Assembly: GCA_019671005.1 (NCBI GenBank)
Contig: CM033726.1
Location: 18,597,608-18,661,607 of the forward strand
Source: Hibiscus mutabilis
Taxonomy: Eukaryota > Streptophyta > Magnoliopsida > Malvales > Malvaceae
Direction of reading: 5' to 3'
Length of the DNA: 64,000 nucleotides
Shown here: in pieces, positions 23,053 through 33,601 of the stretch
Position numbering within the stretch: position 1 is the first letter of the stretch
Layout of the letters: the number at the start of each line of letters is the position of its first letter
Program-made: the position numbers and the translations under genes
Notes under the pieces: model-generated
What the model saw: only the letters and a program-made list of their open reading frames with translations
Database searches by the model: none
What the model was told of the DNA's origin: nothing

Positions 23053-23792
23053 TCATTCCATGCCACCACAAAATAATAAGGTCTAGGACCTTGATTATTC
23101 CCCACATTCTCAGTAGTGAAGAGGATAGGTCTATGGTCCGACCCCAGCTTCAGCAATGAGAAACTTCAGCCATGGCAAAAACCTCATACCATTTAGAATT
23201 ACATATGCACCGATCCAATCTTTGACTAAGATTTCCCTTTTCCTATGTAAACTTCGACCGATTAAAACTCATATCCAGGAGGCGATATAAGAATAAAAAA
23301 TCACAAAACTTGGGACATACTCTTGAACGATGTTGTAATCCACTAATTCTTTCCTCAACACTACATATAGCATTAAATTCGCCCCCAAAAGCCATGGCCA
23401 ATCGCCACCAGGATCAAGAGGACAGAGTCGATCCCAGACTAAAATCCTACAACTGTAATCAGGACTTGTATAAATGAAAGTAATAGAAAACGTGCGTGGT
23501 GAGATAGCCTCCACACAAATTCCATGAAGAAACTGATTCAAAACCGCCACCATATCAATACGGAGAGGGTCCTTCCACAACACCCAAATACCTTTAGAAA
23601 ACCCATTCACCTCGACCCTATAAAAATAGCCAAACCCATAGCAACGAATAAACATGTCAGCATCTGCTCCACTCACCCTCAGCTCTATAATTGCAACAAT
23701 ATCTGGACCTGAGACCTCACCAACAATATAAAATAACGATTAAAATCAAGGCCAAGAGTGCCTTGAGAATTCCAAAAAATGACTTTAACCAT
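23053..23792 (-). pseudogene. LINE ORF2 endonuclease domain, broken
   Basis: From the ATG at 23792 the minus strand reads MVKVIFWNSQG, the usual plant L1 endonuclease start with Cys replaced by Ser. PDIVAIIELRVSG follows, then the open stretch at 23269-23676 (FSKGIWVLWKDP, FIYTSPDYSCR, GGDWPWLLG). A frameshift near 23375 is followed by GGEFNAICSVEERISG, where the usual catalytic GDFNAI has Glu for Asp. GSDHRPILF, the C-terminal SDH motif, is seen near 23120-23140 after another frame change. This APE-type domain would nick target DNA; the copy is dead. Confidence 0.8.
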
Positions 23793-23999
23793 TAAAAATA
23801 TAAAAAAATGTAACAACACAACCAAAACTCACTATGCTTTAGCATTCCTTTCCCCTTCAAAGGTCTTGTTATCTATCCACTGAACACTAGCGCGTGCTCC
23901 CAACGTATCACCCTTAGGCTTCGTTTTACTGTGATCAACGGAGGACCCAATAATGTTCAAATTCATTGTTAAACTCAAAACCCATTCAGAAACCATTAT

Positions 24000-25682
24000 C
24001 AACTTTGCGCAACTTCGTCACTCTTTCTTTGTTTCTTATGTTTCTAAGGTAAACCAGCCACGACCGTGAGGTTTCTATTAGCTCCTTTACTACTCGCCTT
24101 ACAGATCGGACCATATGTCGACCTCTTATTAGACTCTTTAAGGACCCTTTCGAACCATCTTCGATAACACGAACTGCGATGTGCTTATTCGATTATAATG
24201 AAGTTAGCACGACAATCACCTTATCGCAAGTAGCCACAACCTTCTATCCCATATCAACATCCGAGTTGGTTTTCCCTACAACAATTAGATTTTTCCCGGT
24301 TGCAACTGCATCATTCTCATTTGGCAAGCCCATGTCCACACTCATATCCTGGTCAGCAGCTCTATGTACTTTAATACCCTCAATGTATACCGGCTCTGGA
24401 GCACTACTGATGGGAGCTGATTCAACCACATTCCTTCCCTGGCCATTCACATTAGCCACTCTCTCTTGTGAACCCATAGCGTGACTATGTTTCAGGCTTA
24501 CCTGCTGCACTGACCTTCCACCTGAAGTTGGATCAGCCACCTCTGCTAAAGCCAACGCACCAAACTGTGAGCCCCTGGCTGTGCAAGATATACCCTTGTC
24601 CTTATTATCAGCCCTATTCGGCATAGTCGAACGACACCTCCTTCTCTCAACCTACATCCAAGGCCCATACATTTCATCCTCCGATAGTTGCGCCTGAGGT
24701 TTCGGCCTAGACTCCACAATAGTGCTTCTCGGGAAACCGCAAACTTTCTTCTAATACCCATACTTTCTACATCTAAAGCAAATAATCAGTAGTCCTTCAT
24801 ACTCGATCAGTGTTTGCCATCAATAACCAATCCATGAATCAATGGCTTATCAAGATCAACTACAACAGCTAAATGAGAAAAACGGCCACGTTTGCCCTCC
24901 GTAGTGTTAAAGTCAATGCGGATAATCGTTCCCAAAAGACTTGCTATCGCGCAAAATAGATTCTTAGTATAGTAACGATAGGGTAAGGAAGTGAGCCTAA
25001 CCCACGCAAGAATCTGCTTAGGATACTCTGTCGACGTTGAAAAGGCACGTGACCGTGGTTGCATAGTTAAGTAACTTCCATACACCACCCACGGACCGCC
25101 AGTCAACACCTTGTCATAATCATCCTCCAAAGCAAAACGAACAAGATAATAGTTGTTATCTAAGTAAATGAGGCTTACCTCACCCATCGAACACCACAGA
25201 GCATGAATTCGATTCTTCAGAGCCCTATAACCAATCGACTTTCCCAGCAATCACACAATCAAAGACTTCGATAATTTATCGTCAATTGCCTTATGGACCC
25301 GATTAGAGAACCTGATCTTTGGGATCGCTTCCTGCCGAGCAATGATTTCATCTTCCACCCGAAGGTCAACATCTATGTCACTAATAAAATTATCTTGTTG
25401 TTCCGTACCAATCCGCCCCGTAACCATATCTCTGAAGGAAGGCTTCGAAGGTGCTCCTGTCGGCAGACTCCCATCACCCGATCCCATATTGGTATCTGCG
25501 TAAGTCACTCCAGCATTGTTAGACAAAACTACTGGCGTAGACACAATGGGACTGGATTTATCCAAATCTATATGTTCCTCGAAAAAGAATGTCTCCTCTC
25601 CCACTGTAATTCCATCAACCTTCACACCAACCATTGTCGCCCCCAGCATCAAAACGTTCGGCGGTGGACCAGACGGTGCCAT
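24000..25682 (-). pseudogene. LINE ORF1 (DUF4283, CCHC zinc knuckle), broken
   Basis: The minus-strand ORF starts at 25682 (MAPSGPPPNVLMLG) with a variable N-terminal part. An in-frame TGA at 25251-25253 interrupts it. The same frame continues with a DUF4283 domain down to 24807 (ALWCSMGEVSLIYLDNNYYL, GGPWVVYGSYLTMQPR, VRLTSLPYRYYTKNL). After a frame change a knuckle-like CFRCRKYGY lies near 24760-24780, with His replaced by Tyr and a stop inside. The C-terminal region (24244-24624) is low-complexity. ORF1 of plant L1 binds RNA. The plus-strand ORFs here are shadows. Confidence 0.8.
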
Positions 25683-25735
25683 CTCCTAAGGCACACTAGG
25701 GTTTTCCTTCGTTCCTAAAACTGTGGAGCTCATTA

Positions 25736-26630
25736 TATATATATTAAATTTTATTTTAATATTCTCTAATATTTCTAAACAATAATTCAAAAGAATAAAA
25801 TAAAAAGTTTTAGAAAATTTCAAAAATATATCTTAAATAATCTTAATCCAATCTTTAACATAACTAACCAAAATCAGTAGATAAATAAACTTTAACAAAG
25901 CTGGTTGAACACATGTCTGTTTGGATGAACTTTTTTTTTTTTCACTAGAGATATTCATTGAGTTCAGTAGATAAAAAAAACTTAGTTTTGATAAATATAA
26001 ATAACCAAAATTAGAAGATAAGGATTCGAACTTGACCCCCCAAATTCTTGTGCAGGCAGGACTCGGAGTTCTTCTTTCGAATTTGGGCATCAATAAATCT
26101 TTGTTTGTCAGTGGAATTACGACCTTGTTGATGCTTCCGAGTATGGCAATTTTAAGTGAATATATCCTTTTTAATAATTAATTAGAAAAATAATTCCAAA
26201 CTTGATTATTTAGAAAAATGACCTTCTTTCGGTCCACATCGACCAAACTCGAGCCTATCAAAAGCGAGTTTTAAACTCGCGTCCTATTAAAAGTGAGTTT
26301 TATGTAAAAAAAAACGCGATAAATTATTATTTTTCTTTCTGACCAACTTACTTAACCCAAAATTCGCGTTTTATTAAAAGTTAGTTTTAAACTCGCGTCT
26401 TATAAAAGCAAGTAAGCTTTACGTGGACCAAAAGGGGTCATTTTTCTAAATAAACAAAATTAAAATTATTTTTTAATTAATTATTTAAAAAGGTATACTC
26501 ATTTAAAATTGCCCCCTAGTGTTGCATTTTCTATGCGGCTTATGGATGTTGCTGGTACAAGCCGTGGATTGTTCCTTTTCGGGTTTCTTTACACTGACAG
26601 CAAATTTCACATTAAAACAGAACACTTGAT
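25736..26630. other. Non-coding AT-rich stretch with short GCGAGTTT repeats
   Basis: I see no gene. A near-palindrome GCGAGTTTTAAACTCGC at about 26264-26280 recurs as changed copies near 26285 (AAAAGTGAGTTTTA), 26365 (AAAAGTTAGTTTTAAACTCGCG) and 26405. Two stretches near 25860 and 25965 share CAGTAGATAAA and ACCAAAAT. Confidence 0.5.
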
Positions 26631-26633
26631 AGT

Positions 26634-27424
26634 CCAAAAATAGGGTTTAAATTATACACTTTTTTTAAATAAGTGTTTAACATTTTTCTTAGTTACAATA
26701 GTTGTCTAAAGTTATATTGTGTTAGTGTTTTAATGAAATACCGTTAAAAAATTTATCGCCCAGTTATAGGTTGACACGTGACTTTTATCTTTTATTTTCA
26801 CAATAAAATAAAATAAATTAAAAAATATTCCAAAATTTTTAAAACTTACAAAACAGTCTCAAATCTCTAAAATCTCAAACCCCCAAATCTCAAAATTGAT
26901 GATTTGTCACCGCCGATAGTCTCGCCGGAATTCCTTGTCTATTTTCCCCAACCACCCATCGCAGGTAATCAGCGAGAGGTGCGTCAATCGGCCGACTAAC
27001 CCGAAAGGTTCCAATTGTTCGAGGTTCGATTGGCACGTCTCTCGCCGGCTACCGATGATGGGTGGTTGGGGGAAATGGGTGGGCACTCCGACGACTGCGG
27101 TAGTGGAGTTCGGCGAGACTATCAGCGGCGACAATGATGACAATTTTGGAATTTAGGGTTTGGGGTTTTAGAGATTTGGGATTATTTTATAAATTTTAAA
27201 ATATTTTAAAATTTATTTTTATTTTTAGTTGGTTTTTTAAAATTAAGTTTTTTATAAAAAATAAAAAAAAATAAAAATAAACACATGTGTTAAATTTTGA
27301 TTGTGTGATGAATTTTTTAATGGTTTTACCATAAAACACTGGCAGAATGAAACTTTAGGTATCTATTTCAGCAAAAGAAAAAAGTTACACATCTATCTCA
27401 GAAAAGTGTATGGTTTGGACACCT
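26634..27424. mobile_element. Foldback element, about 0.8 kb, two long inverted arms
   Basis: The left arm (GTCCAAAAATAGGG..., GTGTTTAACATTTTTCTT, TTTTAATGAAATACCGTTAA, then TCACCGCCGATAGTCTCGCC and CCCAACCACCCATC) is mirrored by the right arm in reverse complement (GTCCAAACCATACAC, TGTGTAACTTTTTTCTT, TTTTATGGTAAAACCATTAA, GTCGCCGCTGATAGTCTCGCC, CCCAACCACCCATC). The arms together take up nearly the whole length with a short centre near 27015-27030. There is no transposase. The exact ends and a TSD are not clear; long arms would fit a Mutator-like MITE. ORFs at 26907-27156 are products of the palindrome. Confidence 0.75.
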
Positions 27425-27831
27425 CTTTTTGAGTTAAGCCGATATCATTTGACACCTAGAACTTATTTTATTTTAATTACAAGTGCCAATTTGAATTTTT
27501 AATCAATATTTGGATTCTCAAAAATTTTAAAAATTTAATTTAGTCCATCAAAATATTATAAATTTTAAAATTTTGAATATGTTAATTAAATTTCCTCTCA
27601 TAATTTTTAGTTAGACCTCAATATTTTTTTTTAAAAAATAAAGTAAATCCTTCAAAACCTTTGAAGCTTTTATTTTAAACCTTTAAGAATTTTAAAAAAA
27701 TTTAAGTTGGCCCTTAACATTTTCACTAAATTTTAATTCTAACTACGACATTAGCATAGTAACTATCTACGATGGAAAATATCGATAAAGAATTCATCAG
27801 GCAAAACCATTTAGTTTAAAAGCACAATTAG
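27425..27831. other. AT-rich stretch without recognisable feature
   Basis: Poly-A/T-rich, no ORF of note and no repeat I could pair up. Confidence 0.6.
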
Positions 27832-27839
27832 GTGAAAAC

Positions 27840-28028
27840 CAGTGGCGGAACTAGAAATTTATAGGGGACCAAAATGAAATTAAAAATTTTAAGTGGGCCA
27901 TAATAAAATTTTACAAACTTTGAAGGGATTATAGAACGAACTTTTACCTTTTTTCTAAAAAAATGTGTTCTATTACCAAAGAAAAAAATTATCGGGGACC
28001 CCTTTTTCCCTGCTACGTTCCGCCGCTG
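27840..28028. mobile_element. hAT-type MITE, 189 bp, with 8-bp TSD
   Basis: Terminal inverted repeats are CAGTGGCGGAAC (27840-27851) and GTTCCGCCGCTG (28017-28028), 11 of 12 matching. The flanks carry the exact 8-bp duplication GTGAAAAC (27832-27839 and 28029-28036). An 8-bp TSD and CAG...CTG ends are typical of the hAT superfamily. The interior is non-coding. Confidence 0.9.
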
Positions 28029-28112
28029 GTGAAAACTTAAAAAAAATAATTTCTTTTTTTAAAATGGTTAGAGTACTTTTTTAACAAACCGGGCACACAC
28101 ACACATATATAT

Positions 28113-28334
28113 GGGATAATATCTTCTTACAATATATAAAATTTGATAGTTTTATACATTTTTTGAATCGTTAGATGAAAGTAAATAGATGTATGAGATT
28201 GACAATAGAAAATGTGAAGATTATCGCTTGAAAAAAAGACAATAAAATAATCTTAGTCATTTATTACCCTCATTCAACGGTCCAAAAAATGTGTAAAAGT
28301 AATTGAGTTTTATACAATGTAAATGGATCCTAAC
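28113..28334. mobile_element. Foldback MITE, copy 1
   Basis: The left end GGATAATATCTTCTTACA...TTTTTTGAATCGTTAGATG is mirrored by CATTCAACGGTCCAAAAAA...TGTAAATGGATCC, giving arms of about 60 bp. It is preceded by a CACACACATATA tract. Confidence 0.75.
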
Positions 28335-28354
28335 ACACACACACATATACATAC

Positions 28355-28576
28355 GAGATATAATCCTCTTACACTATGTAAAACTTAAAAGTTTTACACC
28401 TTATTTGGCTATTGGATGAAGTTAAATGGATGGTTGAGATTAACCGTAGAAAATGTGAAGATTATCACAGGAAAAAAAGAGATGAAAATAATCTTAGTCA
28501 TTTGTTACCCTTATCTAACGGTGTAAAAAATGTGTAAAAGTAATTGAGTTTTACACAGTATAAGTGAATCCTAACC
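28355..28576. mobile_element. Foldback MITE, copy 2
   Basis: This is a second copy of the same unit (shared TGTGAAGATTATC, AATAATCTTAGTCATTT, AAAAAATGTGTAAAAGTAA), again preceded by a CACACACATATA-like tract, in the same orientation and some 20 bp after the first. The copies differ at many positions. Confidence 0.75.
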
Positions 28577-28949
28577 CATATATAGGACACTAGATTCCTT
28601 AAGTAAAGTCAGAGGTCCGAATCTTGACGTTGTGAATAGAATAAATTGGGTTGAAGGGTCGCCCAATAATAGATTTCTGCAATACCCGATCTAGATTAGT
28701 TAACCAATAAATTAAATACCGATGGTTAAAAAAAAGAGTTAAAGCTTTTTGATTTCAACATATTAAATCAGAAATATGATTTAAGGTCAAGTACTTCAGA
28801 TGTAAATAATTTAATAAAGTTTTGGCCTTTGGCTTAGCTTCTGCGGCTGCTTCAACAGATTCAGCTTCTCCTCGTAGTTTCGGTGCAGACATGAAGCTTT
28901 CTTATGATTTACTAAAGTTTAAATATAATTTGTGTTCAAAACACACTAA
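28577..28949. other. Non-coding; weak tRNA-like B-box fragment
   Basis: GAGGTCCGAATCTTGA near 28611 resembles a tRNA-type B box in a SINE remnant, but no convincing A box pairs with it. Otherwise AT-rich with nothing to name. Confidence 0.35.
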
Positions 28950-28954
28950 AGTCT

Positions 28955-29040
28955 AAGCATGGCTAGTTGGTTAGGCATTAGGGTATTCACCCTTGAGACC
29001 TGGTTTCACATCCCTTGGATCCCAAAGTCTAGTTTTAGTT
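28955..29040 (+). repeat. tRNA-derived SINE-like fragment
   Basis: AGCATGGCTAGTTGGTTAGG near 28956 fits an RNA polymerase III A box (TGGCTAGTTGG), and CTGGTTTCACATCCC near 29000 resembles a B box with one extra base. Spacing is about that of a tRNA. It would not fold into a working tRNA. Confidence 0.45.
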
Positions 29041-30034
29041 ATTATATAATCCTTCTTTCAAGTAATATTATGACATGTATCACTGTTTCATTGGATAAGA
29101 AAAAATTAATAAAAATAATTTATTATTATTTTTAAATATTGTTGACGTGCTAAAGTGCCACGTCAATGCCCAAATCAGCATGTCACATCATCTTCTATAA
29201 TTGACCGTTAGTCAATTAACGATTTTTATCTACGGATGAGTTATTTTGATAAAATATGAAACATTAAAGGTAAAGATAGATAAAAAATAAAGATCAAAGT
29301 GACTATTTAATAAAACGTTAAAACATTTTTTTTGATATTATGCCTTTTTAAAAATAAAAAATATACCTAAATTATTATATTGTTACACTACTTTATACTT
29401 TTATTGACTTAGTAAAAGTGCAGCACCTGCGCATGGCATAAAGCTCCACTTAAGTAACTTCATATCATTATTTATATAAAACTTGTATTAAAAATTATAA
29501 TTTCTTTTTTTTACAAAATGCATGTCCATTTTTTACGGTCCATTCGAGATGCGAGGCTGCACTTTCTAACAATGTTGTTTTCAAGATTCGAATTCATGTA
29601 CTCTCCTAAAAAGTATAATATGTCATACCAATGCGCTCAACACTTGTTGGTTATAATTTTTTAAATTATAATTTCTTTTTTTGAAAACTAATATATATAT
29701 ATATATAATTTCAAAATTTCTTAAATAGTACAAAATTTAATTATAAAATACAAATTCCAAATACATGTTATTTGACCTAGTAGCGATTAGAAGTTCATCC
29801 TTCATGCTGAGGGTTCGAGTCCAAGGTAAGCAGTGGTGTCGAGTTTGTATAAAAGAAATATAAATTATAAAAAATTTAAAATTTAAAACGGGAAAAATCA
29901 CATGTATACATGAATTCTTATTTAATATAAAATGTAATACATGAATTTTAATTCGGTACAATTATACACAAAAAAACTTTAATTTTATTTAATTATATAC
30001 ATAAAACTTTTATTTGTAATTTGTTTGTACTTAT
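29041..30034. other. AT-rich stretch with two SINE-like scraps
   Basis: On the minus strand at about 29580-29645 a tRNA-like pattern reads TTGAGCGCATTGGTATGAC ... GAATTCGAATCTTGAAAAC. On the plus strand at about 29774-29825, TAGTAGCGATTAGAAG is followed by a good B box, GGGTTCGAGTCC. Both are short and degenerate. A (TA)n tract lies at 29691-29706. No gene seen. Confidence 0.4.
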
Positions 30035-30647
30035 TGTCACGGCCCGCACATTTGGGTCCGAGACAGATGCACAACAAGCAACCCAAGAGGTTCTAGGCTT
30101 GCTGAGAAGACCACCTGACTTGGTCCGATCGTTGGAGACTAAAAGAAAGTCCAAATACATTGAGCCTGGTAAATTAATAGATGGCATCTTACCTGGGAAT
30201 ATTCCAAGGGATAAGAATATCTCTCAATGTAAACACAAACTTAAGGAAAGAATTTCATAGTGATAAAGTTTCCTTAGTTAGTGTAGATTTGGTAGGTGGC
30301 TTTCGATATGAGTCGTTAGTGTGATTTGATCTCGTCCGTTCATTGTATAGGGATTCAACTATAAATAGAGGCCTCCCTACCTCAATTGTATTCATCCATC
30401 ATTTGAGTAATACACTTGGCATTTACTCTAAAAACACTCTGTATTGTTCTTCGCGTTCTTGAGCGTTCTTTCTTTTGTTCTTGTTGCCTTTCTCTTTTGT
30501 TTGGTTCCTCTTGGAACGATCTTGTGTTTGTGTGCCTTGGAAGTATTCGATCTTTCGGAGTGATTATTCAGGCTTACTTAGTCGTTTGTCTAAGAACATT
30601 GACTAAGGCCGCACGTTGGGCTGGTTCAGAAGTCTAGCCTCGTGACA
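30035..30647 (+). repeat. Gypsy-III 5' LTR
   Basis: TGTCACGGCCCGCAC to CGTGACA, followed by the PBS. It matches 61970-62577 with a few percent differences and a small indel near 30280. Confidence 0.9.
30359..30368 (+). promoter_or_regulatory. TATA box in Gypsy-III 5' LTR
   Basis: CTATAAATAG followed by AGGCC is a near-ideal plant TATA box in mid-LTR. It is conserved at 62290-62299 in the other LTR. Transcription would start roughly 30 bp downstream. Confidence 0.7.
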
Positions 30648-30648
30648 G

Positions 30649-30660
30649 TTGGTATCAGAG
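30649..30660 (+). other. Gypsy-III primer binding site, tRNA-Met type
   Basis: TTGGTATCAGAG lies one base after the LTR end. Confidence 0.9.
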
Positions 30661-30684
30661 AAAGTGTTCGAGCGCAAACACTGA

Positions 30685-31838
30685 TTGGAGATGGCAAAGA
30701 AAGGAGGGAATGCTGCAGCACAAAAGGGTGCAGAGACCCATGGTGACGATGGAAAGCGAGACAGTTCGAGCAACATTGTGCCTACGTTGGAAGAAAGGGT
30801 GGAAAAGCTCGAAGGATCCATGAAGGATGCCCGAGAGGAGATTGACGTTGTGAGAGTACGTCTTGACGAGCTGGACTCTTCGGGAGAGGGGCTCGAAAGC
30901 AGCGTGCAGGATCTAAAGAACAACGTGCAAGACCTTGACCAGTGTGCCGACAGTGCGGACAGACGGAGTGGTGCACTCGAAGCCGAGCTAAAGGCTTTGA
31001 AGGCGGAGATGATGGAGGAAATTAAAGGGCTCGAGGGAGAGCTTCAAGTTTACAAGGCTGCCGTGACTGGTATGTTAAACAGGCAACAATCAGACCAAAG
31101 TTGGACGTGCCAAAGCCGAATGAGTTTAGTGGAACTAGATCAGCCTAGAACGTGGAGAACTTTGTGTAGAGCATGGAACAATATTTTCGTGCTGCAGGCA
31201 TCAAGGATGATGCGGATAAGGTAAACATTGCTTCTGTTTACTTAACTGACGTTGCACTTTTATGGTGGCGACGCAGATGCTCTAAGGAGAAGAGCAAGGA
31301 TATTCCCATCGAGACTTGGGAAGAGTTTCAGGCTGAGTTCAAAGAACAATTCTACCCAAAGAACGCCCAACAGGAGGCTCGGGAGAAGCTGCACGAACTT
31401 AAGCATGAAGGTTCCATCCTGGAGTATGTCAGATGGTTCACTGAACTCAAACTCCAAATCAAGGACATCACTGAAGCAGAAGGCCTCTTCGTCTTTAAAA
31501 ACGGGCTTAAGCGATGAGCCAAAATGGAGCTGAAGAGGATGGGAGTCGAGGAACTCTCCAAGGCTATGGCCGCAGCTAAATCCATAGCCGAGTTCGAGAT
31601 GGCAAAGTCCCTCAAGCCCCGAGGCAAGGGCTATGGTGGTGGAGTCAAGAATGAGGAATGTCTTGTGCGCTGCATCTGCGGAGGGAAGCACATGATGAAG
31701 GATTGCCCCCAGAATGATCGTCTTAATGCTGTCAAAGGTGATGAGTCTGATGAGTCAGAAGAAGAAGTGACGAGACTTGGTGCGATTGCAAGTGTTAAAG
31801 CGATCAAACCGAGGGTAGAGAAGCAACTAAAGTGCTAC
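30685..31838 (+). pseudogene. Gypsy-III gag, split and frameshifted
   Basis: The ATG at 30685 lies just after the PBS. The first part (MAKKGGNAAAQKG, then a coiled coil of about 100 residues, LEERVEKLEGSMKD...) runs to about 31090. A frameshift leads to the Retrotrans_gag core (MEQYFRAAGIKDDADKVN, LLWWRRRCSKEK, EEFQAEFKEQFYP; 31173-31517). A TGA at 31515 is followed by the rest (31524-31838), with a CCHC-like CICGGKHMMKDC near 31675-31710. The Athila element inserted inside a second knuckle-like motif; its continuation is at 43377. Gag would form the particle. Confidence 0.85.
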
Positions 31839-32122
31839 TGTTGCGCGTAATAAGTGCTACGCAATTGTGCAAGTATGCACGTCGCAAGTTATAGTATAAA
31901 AGATATCGTCTCCATAGGGATTGGTGCTACTTCAAGAATCTAGTCTCTTGCACTGTAAAAAGTAAAAACACAAGTAAAGGATTATAGAAGTTTTAACTAA
32001 TCTAGAAAGCAAATAAGTAAAAGAAAAGATGAATTCAATTGAGAGAGATAGGCTAGGTTATCGTGAGTTGAGGTGTGATAGCCGATTGGATTGTCTTGGT
32101 AAAAGAGTGCACGGGCAACTCA

Positions 32123-32212
32123 GTTGCCGTGGCAACTTGCACGACGGGGTTGCCTTGGCAACTAATTGATGGTTGCCTGGGCAACTAGTTGGGCAACTAC
32201 TTTGGCGACTGG
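32123..32212. repeat. GTTGCC-NN-GGCAAC palindrome cluster
   Basis: GTTGCCGTGGCAAC (32123-32136), GTTGCCTTGGCAAC (about 32149-32162) and GTTGCCTGGGCAAC (about 32172-32185) are perfect 6-bp inverted repeats with a 2-base centre. Half-copies follow. The right LTR carries the same cluster near 42190-42260. Confidence 0.85.
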
Positions 32213-32788
32213 GCAGCAACTTCAAGGTTCGGCGGAGTGTTCTTCAATGGTTTCTTCTTATCCCTAAGTCGAAACTCTAGCTACTTGTGCATGCCTTGAT
32301 AATACATCCCTGCGTGAATCAAGGGTGAACAACAACCAATCTTGCGCTCCTCTTAGCCGTTGAAATCCTTAACTTATTCCTAAGCCGGATTAATCTTCAC
32401 CATCATTGGATTGCATAAAGATCATATTCATTCGTTTCTTGAATCTAACTCTCCCGATATTAGATAAATGGATGAAATCACGAGATCCTCTCCCAATTCA
32501 CTCGCAAGCAATAATAAGAACCAAGAATGAATAAACCTTGAAATAGAAAAGTGCAAACTCTTATTACCTAAACAAAAACCAATAGTTTCTCACAACCACA
32601 ATAACCATAGCCAAGTAAATTTAGTTCATGGCTAGGTTCCAAAGAAACACAAGATAAAAAATCCCTAGCATGAACCCAATCGAACAAGGAAGAAAAGATG
32701 AAGCTTGTCGAAAATCCCTTTCTTTCTCCCTTGGACTTGTCGAAATTTCCCTCTTGCTCTCTCTATGCATCTTGTCGAAATCTCCTTG

Positions 32789-32798
32789 ATATTTATAG
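32789..32798 (-). promoter_or_regulatory. TATA box in Athila 3' LTR
   Basis: The minus strand reads CTATAAATAT after GGCCTAGCC. The same box in the 5' LTR is at 42849-42858. Confidence 0.55.
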
Positions 32799-33315
32799 GG
32801 CTAGGCCAAAGTCCTTCTTTGAGGAGGAGTTTGAGTTGGAATTAAATTATCTTTAAAGAATATAATTCTTTATTATAATTTTATTCCTATTAGAACTTCT
32901 CCTATCTTCTTGGAATTTAATTCTTCTTTAATCTCTGCATGGCAATCAAATTCCTTTGGGCTTGGGCCTTGCTCCATGTCATCTTGGGCTTGTAAAGTCA
33001 TGAATTTCGACATCCATATTGCTCTTTGTCTTTGTCGACAAATGCCATGGCAACTGCTCAGCGTCTCCTTCATGCATTGCCCTGGCAACTAGCTCGGCAT
33101 ATCCTTTGGCAAGTGATCCTGCACATACACACACAAAAACACACCAAAGCAGCATCTATTTCCACAAAAATCACCAAGTTATGTAATCAAGCTCAACGAT
33201 TGAAGGAAACATGGATTAATGCATGAATGGCTAACTATGCAACTAATATGAGCCTAAGTCTAACAATAATATGAGTAGAAAGGGTAAGAAAAATAGTACT
33301 TTTGAACACTTATCA

Positions 33316-33355
33316 CACCCCTAAACTCGAACTATTGCTTGTCCTCAAGCAATGC
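33316..33355 (-). other. Athila terminal PPT module
   Basis: On the minus strand TTGAGGACAAGCAATAG leads into TTCGAGTTTAGGGGTG, ending exactly at the LTR start TGATAAG. A second similar module lies at 34085-34125. Confidence 0.75.
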
Positions 33356-33601
33356 AAACTCATAATTACCTGCCAAGACTTCAAATTTTCACAAACTTAG
33401 CTTTGAACTTGATTTCAATTCTACGAACGGGGCACAAAGTATGATTGGCTTTTTATTTTTCGGAAAACTGAGGAGTTACTCAGAATCAAACTATAATGCT
33501 TGTGAGTGTGTGCGGAGTTGTGTGCAAGTTGATTTTTTCGGATTCTATGCAAACAATAGGTTTTCAAATTACTTCATTGGGTTCTTTTTAACATGTTTTA
33601 A

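Larger units (their letters stand above)
23053..25735 (-). mobile_element. L1-type LINE, 5' half, interrupted by the Copia element
   Basis: On the minus strand a short 5' UTR-like stretch is followed by ORF1 (DUF4283 plus zinc knuckle) and the start of ORF2 (endonuclease). The endonuclease reading runs up to the Copia LTR border, so the missing RT part is best explained by the Copia insertion rather than by a 3' truncation. The rest should lie left of position 1 beyond the Copia 5' LTR. No target duplication can be checked here. Confidence 0.75.
31839..33315 (-). repeat. Athila 3' LTR (left copy)
   Basis: Nearly identical to 41911-43376. The main difference is an indel in the GGGCAACTAGTTGGGCAACT stretch near 32180-32205. 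It contains several GTTGCC-NN-GGCAAC palindromes. Confidence 0.95.

Noticed and set aside
24179..25718. Plus-strand ORFs of 101 and 141 residues
   Set aside because: They are antisense to LINE ORF1, which has recognisable DUF4283 motifs on the minus strand.
26907..27156. ORFs on both strands with similar composition
   Set aside because: They come from the inverted arms of the foldback element; no protein family seen.
28955..29040. Functional tRNA gene
   Set aside because: A/B-box-like words are present, but the B box has an extra base and I could not fold an acceptor stem.
32873..33226. ORFs in the Athila LTR, also at 42970-43287
   Set aside because: They lie in the LTR and change reading between the two copies; no domain.
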